Positions 47,860 to 56,083 of a stretch of DNA of 64,000 nt are shown piece after piece; position 1 is the stretch's first letter, and each line of letters starts with the position of its first letter. The notes beneath the pieces are model-generated. The model was given only the letters and a program-made list of their open reading frames with translations. It did no database searches and had not been told where the DNA came from. The DNA comes from Gemmatimonadota bacterium (lineage in GTDB: Bacteria > Gemmatimonadota > Gemmatimonadetes > Longimicrobiales > Gaopeijiaceae). The stretch is from positions 186,001 to 250,000 of the forward strand of contig JAJEBW010000018.1 in assembly GCA_022822325.1 (NCBI GenBank), in the 5' to 3' direction. The translations under genes were made by a program, and so were the position numbers.

Positions 47860-48714
47860 ATGAAATCCAACGGCGCGCGCGAGGCGGCCGCGCGAGGCTC
47901 CGGCAAGGCGGAGGGAGTCGTTCCCCGGGAGACCGTTTCCCGCGATGCCGATCCGGCCGAGGGGCCCGAGCGCGCGGCGCAGGTCCGAAGACTCTTCAGC
48001 GAGATCGCCCCGCGCTACGATCTGCTCAATCACCTGCTCAGCCTGAACATCGACCGGATCTGGCGGCGGCGGGCGATTCGCGAGCTGGGTTGGCCGCGCG
48101 ATCCCGGCGGTCTCTACCTGGATCTCTGCACGGGCACCCTCGACCTGGCCCGGGAGCTGGCTCTGCAACGCGGCTTTGCCGGCCGGGTGGTCGGTTCGGA
48201 CTTCGCCTTCCCCATGCTCGCGCGCGGATTGGGCAAGATCTCCGAGGTTCCCGTCGATCCGGTCTGCGGCGACGCTCAGCTCCTGCCCTTTGCGAGCGAA
48301 TCCTTCTCCGGGGCGACCGTCGGCTTCGGGGTGCGCAACCTCTCCGATCCGGCGGCGGGCTTTCGCGAGGCGCACCGCATTCTGCGGCCGGGGGGAAGGC
48401 TGGTGGTGCTGGAGTTCACGGTGCCGCCGGGTCCTCTGATGCGCGCCGCCTACCTTCTCTACTTCAACCGCATCCTGCCGCGAGTGGGGCGCTGGATCTC
48501 GGGCCATTCCTGGGCCTACAGCTATCTGCCGCGTTCGGTGCGGAACTTCCCCGGACCCGAAGCGCTGGCCGAAATGATGCGCGGGGCCGGATTCGCCGAG
48601 GTGCGGTGGTTCCTCCTCAGCCGGGGGATCGCCGCAATTCATGTGGCGCAGAAGAATTCATGTGGCGCAGAAGGCAAAGTGCGACAAATGACTGCGGAAC
48701 AGCCGTTTGCATGA
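47860..48714 (+). CDS. menG: demethylmenaquinone methyltransferase
   Basis: A 284-residue SAM-dependent methyltransferase (UbiE/MenG type) that makes menaquinone (or ubiquinone) by methylating the demethyl quinone ring. Motifs are IAPRYDLLNHLLSLNIDRIW, LDLCTGTLDLARELALQRGF (SAM site), ATVGFGVRNLSDPAAGFREA and PGGRLVVLEFTVPPGPLM; GHSWAYSYLPRSVRNFPGPE is typical of the family. The N terminus has an extra low-complexity 35 residues. The C terminus has been altered by a 19-bp tandem duplication (48636-48673), which gives a shifted tail of 19 residues instead of a natural five-residue end. Confidence 0.9.
   Translation: MKSNGAREAAARGSGKAEGVVPRETVSRDADPAEGPERAAQVRRLFSEIAPRYDLLNHLLSLNIDRIWRRRAIRELGWPRDPGGLYLDLCTGTLDLARELALQRGFAGRVVGSDFAFPMLARGLGKISEVPVDPVCGDAQLLPFASESFSGATVGFGVRNLSDPAAGFREAHRILRPGGRLVVLEFTVPPGPLMRAAYLLYFNRILPRVGRWISGHSWAYSYLPRSVRNFPGPEALAEMMRGAGFAEVRWFLLSRGIAAIHVAQKNSCGAEGKVRQMTAEQPFA
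48636..48673 (+). repeat. tandem 19-bp duplication near the menG stop codon
   Basis: AATTCATGTGGCGCAGAAG occurs twice in immediate succession (48636-48654 and 48655-48673). Nineteen is not a multiple of three, so the frame shifts after AIHVAQK. With one copy the protein would read AIHVAQKAKCDK and stop at the TGA at 48689-48691. With two it gains NSCGAEGKVRQMTAEQPFA and stops at 48714. Confidence 0.95.
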
Positions 48715-48736
48715 TCGGCGCACGCGCGGCCGGGGG

Positions 48737-50191
48737 TCAGTCCGGGGGGAGAAGGACGACCGGGCCCAGCTCCCGCGGCGAGGCGTCGAAGCGGGTGGTG
48801 TCGCCAACCAGGAGGATCGTCATTCGCTCGGGATCCACCTCTTCGCGAAAGACCTCCAGGACATCCGCCGCCTCCACCCCGGCAATCCCCGCCAGATAGC
48901 GCTCCAGCCAGTCCGCGGGAAGCTCCAGCCGCTCGTAGGCCATCCGCCGGGCCACGATCTGGAAGGGGGTCTGGAAGTTGAAGACGAAGCCGTTGGCGGT
49001 CTCTTCGATCGTGTGCGCCACCTCGGCGGGACGCGGCGCGCGGGTTCGCATCGAATCGAAGGCCTCGAGGAGGAGCCGGGTGGCGGCGATCGTCGTGCCG
49101 GGGCCGGTGCGGGTCAGGGCGCCGACCAGGCCGTCTTCGCGGCTCGGGGTGGTCCAGAGCGAAGATGCGCCGTAGGCATAGCCCTCCTCGGTGCGCAGCC
49201 GTTCCGAGAGCCGGCTCGACAGCCCCGACGCGCCCAGGATCGCGTTGCCGATGCGCGAGGCGAAGTAGGAGGGGTTGTCGCCCTGCCGAACCGAGCTGGC
49301 ATGGGCCATGACGACGACGCTCTGCTCGATCCGGCGGTGGAGGACGAAGACGCCCGGCGCGGTGCGGATGGAGGGGCGGGGGGGATCGAGGAGGTTGCCG
49401 GAGCAGGGGGGCCAACCGGCCAGAAGGCTCTCCAGGAGCGGGGCCGCTCGCTCCCACGAGAGATCGCCGGTGACGCCCAGAACCAGATTGTCCGGACAGA
49501 CGACTGCCTCGTGGACATGGCGCAGCCGGGCGGATGAGAGGTTGTCCGGTTCCAGGTCGGCGGGATCCATCTCCCAGCCCACCGGATGGTCGCCGTACAT
49601 GATGTGGTTGAAGCGGCCGAAGGCGAGCGAGGCGGGATCGTCGGTCCGCCGCCGCACCCGCTCCAGCTCGGAGCCGCGCCAGAGCTCCACCTGCGCCGAG
49701 TCGAAGCGGGGCCGGCGCAGCATTGCGGTCCAGAGCCCGAAGGCTTCGTCCAGGTGGTCGGTGGTCATGTTGACCCAGGCCGAGGCGCTGCTTCCGCCCT
49801 GTCCGAAGCTCATCGCCAGCGCCAGCCTTTCGATCCTGTCGTCGACGGAATCGGGGGGCAGCGAGCGCGTTCCTGCGGTCCGCATCAGCGCCGGCATCGC
49901 CGTGGCGGCCGCAAGGTAGTCGCGCGGAAAGTTGCGCACGCCTCCCTCGAAGACCGCGTAGAAGGTGATCAGAGGCAGTTCATGGTCCTCCAGGTAGTAG
50001 ACCGGCACCCCCCGCACCCGCCTCTCCACCGCCTCCGGCGGCGAAAAACGCAGCTCGGGGTAGCGAATCGAGGCGATCCGGTCGCGCACCGATTCCTGAG
50101 CCCGCGCCTCCCCGGCCGCTCCCGGCCCCGCCCCCCAACCCGCCACCCCCAGCGCGGCCACCGCCCCCGCCCATCTCCTCGCCCTCCTCAT
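48737..50191 (-). CDS. M16-family metallopeptidase homologue, zinc-site lacking (inactive subunit)
   Basis: A 484-residue exported protein of the M16 (pitrilysin/PqqL) family. It has a signal peptide, the start VRDRIASIRYPELRFSPPEA, and FYAVFEGGVRNFPRDYLAAA where active M16 enzymes have the inverted zinc site HxxEH. Here it reads ATAMPALMRTAGTR, so the site is absent. Downstream family motifs remain (ASGLSSRLSERLRTEEGYAY, VNMTTDHLDEAFGLWTAML). In this family an inactive subunit often pairs with an active one. The neighbour just upstream has an intact HLVEH. Both are made from one message (ATGA overlap). Confidence 0.88.
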   Translation of the reverse strand: MRRARRWAGAVAALGVAGWGAGPGAAGEARAQESVRDRIASIRYPELRFSPPEAVERRVRGVPVYYLEDHELPLITFYAVFEGGVRNFPRDYLAAATAMPALMRTAGTRSLPPDSVDDRIERLALAMSFGQGGSSASAWVNMTTDHLDEAFGLWTAMLRRPRFDSAQVELWRGSELERVRRRTDDPASLAFGRFNHIMYGDHPVGWEMDPADLEPDNLSSARLRHVHEAVVCPDNLVLGVTGDLSWERAAPLLESLLAGWPPCSGNLLDPPRPSIRTAPGVFVLHRRIEQSVVVMAHASSVRQGDNPSYFASRIGNAILGASGLSSRLSERLRTEEGYAYGASSLWTTPSREDGLVGALTRTGPGTTIAATRLLLEAFDSMRTRAPRPAEVAHTIEETANGFVFNFQTPFQIVARRMAYERLELPADWLERYLAGIAGVEAADVLEVFREEVDPERMTILLVGDTTRFDASPRELGPVVLLPPD

Positions 50192-51741
50192 CGCGGCTCT
50201 CTTCGCCTCATCGTGGCCACCGTGCGCGTCTCCGGGGTCAGGTAGCGGATCGCGACCCTCCGCACATCCTCGGGAGTCACCCGCCGAATCCGGCGTCCGG
50301 CCCGGAAGGTCTCGCGCCAGTCCCCCAGCGCGGCCTCGGATTCGGAGATCTGCATGGCCAGCTCCAGATTCGATTGCAGACGCCGGAACTCTCCCGCGCG
50401 CAACTGGTTGCGAATCCGCGCGAGCGCCGCCGAATCGGGGGGAGTCCGCTGGATGCGCCGGATCTCGTCGTGGATCGAGGTCTCGATCTCTTCGGCCGTG
50501 TGGGGCGAGCGCGGAACGGCCGAGATCGTGAAGAGTCCGGGATGGCGGGTTCCCGGTCCCAGCGAAGCCGCGACATGAATGGCGGAGCGGTCCTCGACGA
50601 TCAGGCGGCGATAGAGCCGGGTCGTCCTGCCCCCCGTCAGCACCGAGGCCAGCATCGCCAGCGCCGGCGCATCCGCGTGAAAACCCGACACCGCGCGCCA
50701 TCCGATCATCACCCGGGGCTCGGCGTCGAAGTTCACGACGATGCGGCGTTCCCCCGACTGGGGCGGCTCGCGGGCCGTCACCGGGGGCACGGGCCTGCCG
50801 GGAGGCGCCGGTCCGAAGTACTCCTCCGCCCAGCGAATCACCTGATCCGCATCCACATCGCCCACGATTGCCGCGACCGCGTTCCGGGCCCCGTAGTAGT
50901 CGCGCAGATAGTCCCGCGCCTGGGGCCGGGTCAGCGCTTCCAGATCCGAAGCGTGGCCGATGACCGGGACTCCGTAGGGATGAAGCTGGAAGGCCGTCGC
51001 CAGGAGCGCGCTCTGAAGAATCCCCCCCGGGCTGGTCTCCAGCCGCATCCGTCTCTCCTCGCGCACCACATCCAGCTCGGTGAAGAATTCGCGGAGGACG
51101 GGATTTCGCATGCGGTCCGATTCGAGGGCGAACCAGAGCTCGACCGCCCGCGCGGGCAGCTCGACGAAGTAGCGCGTGGCCTCGTGCGAGGTGGTGGCGT
51201 TGAGGCCGCGGGCGCCCTGGGCCGAGAGGAGCCGGTCGTACTCGTTGGGAACGACATGGCGGCGCGCCTCGTCCTCCAGTCGCTCGATCCGGGTGCGCCA
51301 GCGGGAGAGCGCGGTGGAATCGGGGGCGGGCCGGGCGGTCTCGGCGACGAAGGAATCGCGCGCGGCGTCCATGGCCGCGAAGAGGACGGTCTCGGCGGCG
51401 TGGTCGGTGGTGCCGATCTCCTCGGAACCCTTGAAGAGAAGGTGTTCGACGAGGTGGGCGATCCCGGTGTTGCCCAGCCGTTCGTGGACCGACCCGACGG
51501 GGAAGTGCACGACCAGCGCGGCGGTGGGGGACTGGCGGCGCTCCAGGACGAGAAAGGTCATTCCGTTGCCGAGGACATGCCGCACGACGGGGAGCTGGGT
51601 GCCGGGAGCGGGAAGCGAATCCTGTTGGGCCGGGGAGGGGAGGGCGAAGAGAAGGGTGGCCAGGAGCGCGAGAGGGGTCGGGACCGGGGGATGGGCGGCC
51701 GCGCGGAAACCGGGCCGCCGGCGCGCGGGAGACCTTCTCAT
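50188..51741 (-). CDS. M16-family metallopeptidase, active subunit
   Basis: A 517-residue exported zinc protease of the M16 family. The inverted zinc-binding motif is HLVEH at residues 96-100 (within GIAHLVEHLLFKGSEE). FPVGSVHERLGNTG precedes it, and a further conserved segment is ELDVVREERRMRLETSPG, where the third ligand Glu is expected. VVNFDAEPRVMIGWRAVSGF and LASVLTGGRTTRLYRRLI belong to the second domain. Role: degradation of peptides or unfolded proteins in the periplasm. ATG 51741 overlaps the mutM stop. It is followed by the zinc-site-lacking partner. Confidence 0.92.
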   Translation of the reverse strand: MRRSPARRRPGFRAAAHPPVPTPLALLATLLFALPSPAQQDSLPAPGTQLPVVRHVLGNGMTFLVLERRQSPTAALVVHFPVGSVHERLGNTGIAHLVEHLLFKGSEEIGTTDHAAETVLFAAMDAARDSFVAETARPAPDSTALSRWRTRIERLEDEARRHVVPNEYDRLLSAQGARGLNATTSHEATRYFVELPARAVELWFALESDRMRNPVLREFFTELDVVREERRMRLETSPGGILQSALLATAFQLHPYGVPVIGHASDLEALTRPQARDYLRDYYGARNAVAAIVGDVDADQVIRWAEEYFGPAPPGRPVPPVTAREPPQSGERRIVVNFDAEPRVMIGWRAVSGFHADAPALAMLASVLTGGRTTRLYRRLIVEDRSAIHVAASLGPGTRHPGLFTISAVPRSPHTAEEIETSIHDEIRRIQRTPPDSAALARIRNQLRAGEFRRLQSNLELAMQISESEAALGDWRETFRAGRRIRRVTPEDVRRVAIRYLTPETRTVATMRRREPR

Positions 51742-52601
51742 GACGCCGTGCCGGGAGACGTCGGCCCGGGGGACGCCGGTTCCCCCTGGCAGCGCGGGCA
51801 GAGGAAGGCCGATCGGCCGCCGAAGACGATCCGCTCGATGAGGGCGCGGCAACGGGGGCAGGGTCGGCCGGCGCGGCCGTAGGCGTGGAGCGCGCGCCGG
51901 AAGCGTCCCTCGTTGCCGTCGGGAGCGCGGTAGTTGCGCAGCGTGGTGCCGCCGGCCGCGACCGCGCGCCGGAGAACCTGCCGCAGCGAACGATGGAGGC
52001 GAGCCGCGCCGGCCGGGTCGATCCGGTTGGATGGCGTGGCCGGGTGGATGCGGGCGAACCAGAGCGCCTCCACGGCATAGATGTTGCCCACTCCGGCGAT
52101 GCGGCGCTGGTCCAGGAGAAGCGAGCGCACCGGGGAGCGCGAACGGGCGAGAATTCCACCGAGGACGGCGCCGGTGAAGGATCGCCCCAGGGGTTCGGGG
52201 CCGAGCCGCCGCGACCAGGCCCGCCAGCGCGCCGCCGGAATGTGGACGACCCGTCCGAAGCGCCTCACATCGTCGAAGGTGAGAGAGCCGCCGTCGGCGA
52301 GGGCGAAGAGAAGAGCGGGGTGGGTGGAGGGGGGCGGGGGGTGGGGGTCGGCGCCCGGGATGAGGCGGCCGGTCATCCCCAGATTCACCACGATGCGCCC
52401 GTCGTCGTCCAGCTCCAGGACCACATTCTTGCCCCGCCGCCCGACCGGCCCGAACCGCCGTCCCACCACGGCCCGGGCAAAGGGCGCCGCGGGGGTCCCC
52501 ATCACATCGGGGCGCAGCACGGAGACGGCGGACACGGCGCGGCCCGGAAGCACGCGGTCCAGTCCCCGCGCGATCGTTTCGGCTTCGGGGAGCTCGGGCA
52601 C
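51738..52601 (-). CDS. mutM: formamidopyrimidine-DNA glycosylase (Fpg/MutM)
   Basis: A 287-residue base-excision repair glycosylase/AP lyase that removes oxidised purines such as 8-oxoguanine. The catalytic N-terminal proline is given by MPELPEAETIARGLDRVLP, where the initiator is GTG 52601. Other landmarks are GRRGKNVVLELDDDGRIVVN, LDQRRIAGVGNIYAVEALWF and a C-terminal zinc finger (CPRCRALIERIVFGGRSAFL followed by CPRC). The length is the family norm. It overlaps the M16 gene start. Copy B of the intergenic repeat lies just upstream of its start, so that element is in its promoter region. Confidence 0.95.
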   Translation of the reverse strand: MPELPEAETIARGLDRVLPGRAVSAVSVLRPDVMGTPAAPFARAVVGRRFGPVGRRGKNVVLELDDDGRIVVNLGMTGRLIPGADPHPPPPSTHPALLFALADGGSLTFDDVRRFGRVVHIPAARWRAWSRRLGPEPLGRSFTGAVLGGILARSRSPVRSLLLDQRRIAGVGNIYAVEALWFARIHPATPSNRIDPAGAARLHRSLRQVLRRAVAAGGTTLRNYRAPDGNEGRFRRALHAYGRAGRPCPRCRALIERIVFGGRSAFLCPRCQGEPASPGPTSPGTAS

Positions 52602-52613
52602 CGGTTAGCGACC

Positions 52614-52757
52614 CGCGGACGATCCCGGGTGCGCGCCGGGAGCGCCGAAGCGCAGGAGGGGCAGGGCGCGACGCCGCTTCAATCGCCCGGCTGGTGGGAC
52701 AGGGAGCGAAGCGGAGCCGAGGGCTCCAGCGCCGGTGGATCGCCGCTCGAACGCCGC
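52614..52757 (+). repeat. dispersed intergenic element, copy B (diverged)
   Basis: Colinear by eye with copy A (33080-33225). Two matching blocks are CCCGGGTGCGC at 52624-52634 and GTGGATCGCCGCTCGAACG at 52735-52753, spaced 121 bases here and 123 in copy A counting from the equivalent starts. Overall agreement looks near two thirds, with the second block at 20 of 23 bases over 52735-52757. The closing-stem arms of copy A are only partly kept. It lies between ybjQ and mutM, upstream of mutM. No gene is seen in this 175-base gap. Confidence 0.55.
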
Positions 52758-52776
52758 GAGGAGACTTCCCATGGGC

Positions 52777-53097
52777 CTACTCCAGCGCCACCGCGGTTCC
52801 GCTCGCCGAGACCATCAGCATGCCATTCGATGTTCCGAGCACCTCGTAGTCGACGTCCACGCCGATCACCGCGTCGGCCCCGCGTCCGTGCGCCTGCGAC
52901 ACCATCTCGCGCAGCGCGTCCTCCCGCGCCCGGCGCAGGGCGTCCTCGTAGGCACCGGAGCGTCCGCCCACGATGTCGCGGATCCCCGCGAAGATGTCCT
53001 TGAAGATGTTGGCGCCGATGATCGCTTCGCCGGTGACGATGCCGAGGTATTCCGCGACGGGGTGGCCGTCGAGGGCGGATGTGGTCGAGACAATCAA
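52777..53097 (-). CDS. YbjQ-family (DUF74) protein
   Basis: A 106-residue protein of the YbjQ/DUF74 family, small pentameric proteins of unclear function sometimes described as heavy-metal binding. The motif string is [59 protein letters not shown] and [16 protein letters not shown], which covers the full domain. Start at ATG 53097. It is separated from purD by 112 bases and from mutM by copy B of the repeat element. Confidence 0.9.
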   Translation of the reverse strand: MIVSTTSALDGHPVAEYLGIVTGEAIIGANIFKDIFAGIRDIVGGRSGAYEDALRRAREDALREMVSQAHGRGADAVIGVDVDYEVLGTSNGMLMVSASGTAVALE

Positions 53098-53209
53098 GAT
53101 TCCCCTCCTTTGTGGTTGCGGTGGCGCCGGCTTGCCTGGTCCGCGATGGATCGGTGGATCCGGACGGTGGGTTGGCCCCGGTTTCTCCCGGGCCGGTCAA
53201 GCCGATCTC

Positions 53210-54493
53210 TCAAGGTACCGATTGGCGCCGGCGTTCGGCCTCGCGCCAGCCAATGTCGCCGCGAAACCGCTTGCCCCGAAATTGAATCGCCCCGGCGCCG
53301 GCGCGGCTCAGGGCGCGGGCCTGCTCGAAGTCGTCGCCGACGGCCGCGACCGCCAGCACCCGTCCGCCGGAGACCGTCAGCTCCCCCGATGGCGAGAGCG
53401 CGGTGCCCGCGTGGAAGACGACCGTGCCGGAGGGCAGCGCGGGGATACGGATCCGCTCCCCCTTCCGGTACGATCCCGGGTACCCCTCCGCAGCCAGAAC
53501 CGTCGCGACCGCCGCGCCGCTCGCAAAGGTCGGCCGCACGGCCCCGAGCCCGAAGCCCTCGGCCACCGCCACCATCGGTTCGAGCAGCGAGGAGGAGAGC
53601 AGGGGAAGGACGGCCTGGGTCTCCGGGTCGCCGAAGCGGCAGTTGAACTCCACCACCCGCGGTCCCGCGTCGGTGATCATCAGGCCGGCGTAGAGCAGCC
53701 CCTGGAAGGGACTTCCCCCCTCGGCGAGGGCGCGCAGCACCGGCGCCACGATCTCCCGGCCCACCCGGCGGATCAGCTCCTCTCCGGCGAAGCCCACCGG
53801 CGCGTAGGCTCCCATTCCTCCCGTATTGGGTCCGCGGTCGCCCTCGCCGATCCGCTTGTGATCCTGCGAGGGAAGCAACGGCACGAAATCCTCTCCGTCG
53901 GCCAGGCAGAAGACCGAGAGCTCCTCCCCCTCCATGAACTCCTCGACCACCACCCGCCTCCCCGCCTCCCCGAAGTCTCCTGCGAGCATTCCGCGCGCCG
54001 CGCCCACGGCCTCCTTCGTCGAAGCGCAGACGATGGCCCCCTTGCCGGCCGCGAGCCCCGACGCCTTCACCACCACCGGGGCCCCCAGCTCCTCGATGAA
54101 GGACCGCGCCCCCTCCAGCTCGGCATGCACCTCGTAGCGGGCCGTCGGCACCCCCGCGCCCGCCATCAGATCCTTCGCGAAGGCCTTGCTCGATTCGATC
54201 CGGGCCGCCGCCGCCGAGGGTCCGAAGACCGACACGCCCCGTGCCCGCATCCGGTCCGCCATACCCGCCGCCAGGGGACCCTCGGGCCCGACGACCGCAA
54301 GATCGATCCGCCGTCGCGCGGCCCACTCCGGCAGCCGCCCCACATCTCCGGGCTCGATCTCGACCGCGCGGCACAGCGGTTCCATTCCCCCGTTCGGACG
54401 GGTCGCCCAGAACTCGGCCGCGGGCGCGTCGCGGCGCAGCTTCCAGAGGAGCGCATGCTCGCGTCCCCCATTGCCCACGATCAGGATTCGCAC
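53210..54493 (-). CDS. purD: phosphoribosylamine--glycine ligase
   Basis: PurD (GAR synthetase) joins glycine to phosphoribosylamine with ATP, an early step of purine synthesis. The 427-residue product starts MRILIVGNGGREHALLWKL (initiator GTG 54493). It has the ATP-grasp features APVVVKASGLAAGKGAIVCA, VVVEEFMEGEELSVFCLADG, LPSQDHKRIGEGDRGPNTGG and MGAYAPVGF, and VVEFNCRFGDPETQAVLPLL. No other purine gene is adjacent. It is preceded by the M48 peptidase gene with only seven bases between. Confidence 0.95.
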   Translation of the reverse strand: MRILIVGNGGREHALLWKLRRDAPAAEFWATRPNGGMEPLCRAVEIEPGDVGRLPEWAARRRIDLAVVGPEGPLAAGMADRMRARGVSVFGPSAAAARIESSKAFAKDLMAGAGVPTARYEVHAELEGARSFIEELGAPVVVKASGLAAGKGAIVCASTKEAVGAARGMLAGDFGEAGRRVVVEEFMEGEELSVFCLADGEDFVPLLPSQDHKRIGEGDRGPNTGGMGAYAPVGFAGEELIRRVGREIVAPVLRALAEGGSPFQGLLYAGLMITDAGPRVVEFNCRFGDPETQAVLPLLSSSLLEPMVAVAEGFGLGAVRPTFASGAAVATVLAAEGYPGSYRKGERIRIPALPSGTVVFHAGTALSPSGELTVSGGRVLAVAAVGDDFEQARALSRAGAGAIQFRGKRFRGDIGWREAERRRQSVP

Positions 54494-54500
54494 CGGAACG

Positions 54501-55517
54501 CTACCGCCTCCGCAGGTTGTCGAAGAAGCTCTCGCCGGCCCGCCGCGCCGCCCCGGTCACCTGGTCCAGCATCTCCTTCGCGCCGCTGGTGTAGCCGCTC
54601 GCCGCCTCGGAGAGGTCTTCGGCGTAGGCAGGATCGGGATCGCCCCGGCGCGGATACTCTCCCCGCAGGATCCGGTCGTAGTCCCCCGATTCGATCCACC
54701 CGCGCAGCTCCGAGAGGCGCAGCACCCAGAAGGGGTGCGACTGGCCCAGGAGGTTGAGGACCTTGAAGATCTGATCGGCCATGTCGCCCGACTCGCGGTA
54801 GGCCTCCGCCTGGCGAACGAACTCGGCCAGCGACATCTCCTCGTCGCGTCCGCCGCCCGCCATCTTCAGCATGGCGCCCATGGGGATGTCGGGATCCTGC
54901 ACCGACAGCAGTCCCGCGCGGTCGGCCGACAACTCGGCCTTGCGCGACCATTCGAGAAGCGCGAAGAGGATGGCGCGCGCCGCCAGTCCGACGATCGGGA
55001 AGCCGAGTCCGGCCAGCGCGATCAGGAGGGTGGTCATCGTCCGGTAGAGGACGTGGTCGCTCATCACATGCCCCACCTCGTGTCCCATGATGTAGGAGAT
55101 CTGGTCGTCGTCGAGGAGCTGCAGGGCGCCGGAGTTGAGGATGATGAAGGGGTGCTTCATTCCGTAGGCCCCGGCGTTCACCACCGGATTCTGCGAGACG
55201 AAGAGGGGATAGCGCTCGGGGGCGTCCAGGGTTGCGCAGATCTCGGTGTAGAGATCCCAGAGGCGGGGGAACTGATTGGGCCCCACCTGCACCGCGTTGG
55301 CCTGGAAGGCGAGCCGGACCGGTTTCTCGCCGAAGATCCCGAAGAGGGTGCGGAGCACCTGGTCGAAGGCGGGGAGCTTGCGCAGCGCGGCCAGGGCGGC
55401 GCGATCGGCGGGGTGCTCCCAGGCGCGCGACGAGATGCCGGTGAGGATGCGGGCGGCGCGGGAGCCGTGGCCGGAGGGCTCGGAGCCGAAGGAGGTGTCG
55501 AAGTCGTCGTGGCGCAT
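54501..55517 (-). CDS. M48-family metallopeptidase
   Basis: A 338-residue zinc metallopeptidase of the M48 (HtpX/Oma1-like) family. The zinc site is MGHEVGHVMSDHVLYR (HExxH), with the third ligand glutamate in KAELSADRAGLLSVQD. Upstream are VVNAGAYGMKHPFIILNSGA and LLDDDQISYI, typical of the fold. Hydrophobic stretches around LLIALAGLGFPIVGLAARAI suggest membrane association in place of a signal peptide. Role: quality control of membrane proteins. ATG 55517 is chosen as it starts the recognisable N terminus; longer frames extend to 55580. Confidence 0.88.
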   Translation of the reverse strand: MRHDDFDTSFGSEPSGHGSRAARILTGISSRAWEHPADRAALAALRKLPAFDQVLRTLFGIFGEKPVRLAFQANAVQVGPNQFPRLWDLYTEICATLDAPERYPLFVSQNPVVNAGAYGMKHPFIILNSGALQLLDDDQISYIMGHEVGHVMSDHVLYRTMTTLLIALAGLGFPIVGLAARAILFALLEWSRKAELSADRAGLLSVQDPDIPMGAMLKMAGGGRDEEMSLAEFVRQAEAYRESGDMADQIFKVLNLLGQSHPFWVLRLSELRGWIESGDYDRILRGEYPRRGDPDPAYAEDLSEAASGYTSGAKEMLDQVTGAARRAGESFFDNLRRR

Positions 55518-55634
55518 GGCGGGCGCTCCGTGTCGGGAGGGTTCGGGGGCGAAATCTACCCCGCGAAGGCCGGGCGACAATGGGTCGCGGGCGACGGGGA
55601 GGCGTCCCGATACGGTCGGGGGCGCCGGTTTGCG

Positions 55635-55781
55635 TCAGATGCGTTCGGCGGCTGATTGCGGGGCCGGAACCGATCCGCTCCCGAAAATGATCGCCTGGAG
55701 TTCATCAGGCGGAGTGATCTTTCGAAACCCCGCAAGGACGCGCTGATACCTTTCCGGGTCTTGTGTACGAAGATCATTCAT
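55635..55781 (-). CDS. possible small protein or remnant of a gene end
   Basis: This is a 48-codon open frame starting at ATG 55781: MNDLRTQDPERYQRVLAGFR, KITPPDELQAIIFGSGS and VPAPQSAAERI. It has natural-looking amino acid use, and the frame is open a further 40 codons upstream (SDRRRRRR, then DDDDRSWRAEGDVEESDEQT) with no clear start. Either it is a small gene or a truncated tail. No family was recognised. Confidence 0.35.
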   Translation of the reverse strand: MNDLRTQDPERYQRVLAGFRKITPPDELQAIIFGSGSVPAPQSAAERI

Positions 55782-55903
55782 CAGGCCTCGGATGAACTCC
55801 GTGGTCTGCTCGTCGGATTCTTCGACATCGCCCTCGGCGCGCCAACTCCGATCGTCATCATCACCTGTGCGCCTTCTCCTTCGGCGATCCGACCAATCGG
55901 CCA

Positions 55904-55945
55904 GCAGTCCGTGGATAATGCCGCTCGGTGTTGTTCACGGGCTGC
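55904..55945 (+). repeat. dispersed intergenic element, copy C (short hairpin form)
   Basis: Bases 55904-55922 pair with 55927-55945 around a GCTC loop. The 19-bp stem has 14 Watson-Crick and five G-U pairs when read on the plus strand. The 5' arm CAGTCCGTGGATAATGCC is 17 of 18 bases identical to 33075-33092 in copy A, and the 3' arm resembles 33221-33246 of copy A. Copy C looks like copy A joined at its two ATGCC sequences. It lies about 140 bases upstream of glmM. Confidence 0.6.
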
Positions 55946-56083
55946 CAGGTGCAAACCGCCGCGCTTTCGGAATGTGGCAGAATAGCTCGCTGTTCGCATG
56001 TCCGCGCGATAGCCGAAGCCGGACGGCGCTTCTCCAGTGTGGGCGGCCACCCCGATCCGGGGTTTCCCGTTATCTTGCCCCGC

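Larger units (their letters stand above)
55518..56083 (+). other. 566-base region between M48 peptidase and glmM
   Basis: Divergent promoters for purD/M48 and glmM/glmS lie here. It also contains a small minus-strand open frame that looks like the end of a protein (55635-55781) and the hairpin copy C of the repeat family (55904-55945). The remaining sequence has no recognisable gene. The frames that extend glmM upstream to 55928 are not used by the conserved protein. Confidence 0.55.

Noticed and set aside
55928..56083. N-terminal extension of GlmM
   Set aside because: The extra residues have no similarity to the family, whereas ATG 56084 places the start at the conserved N terminus.
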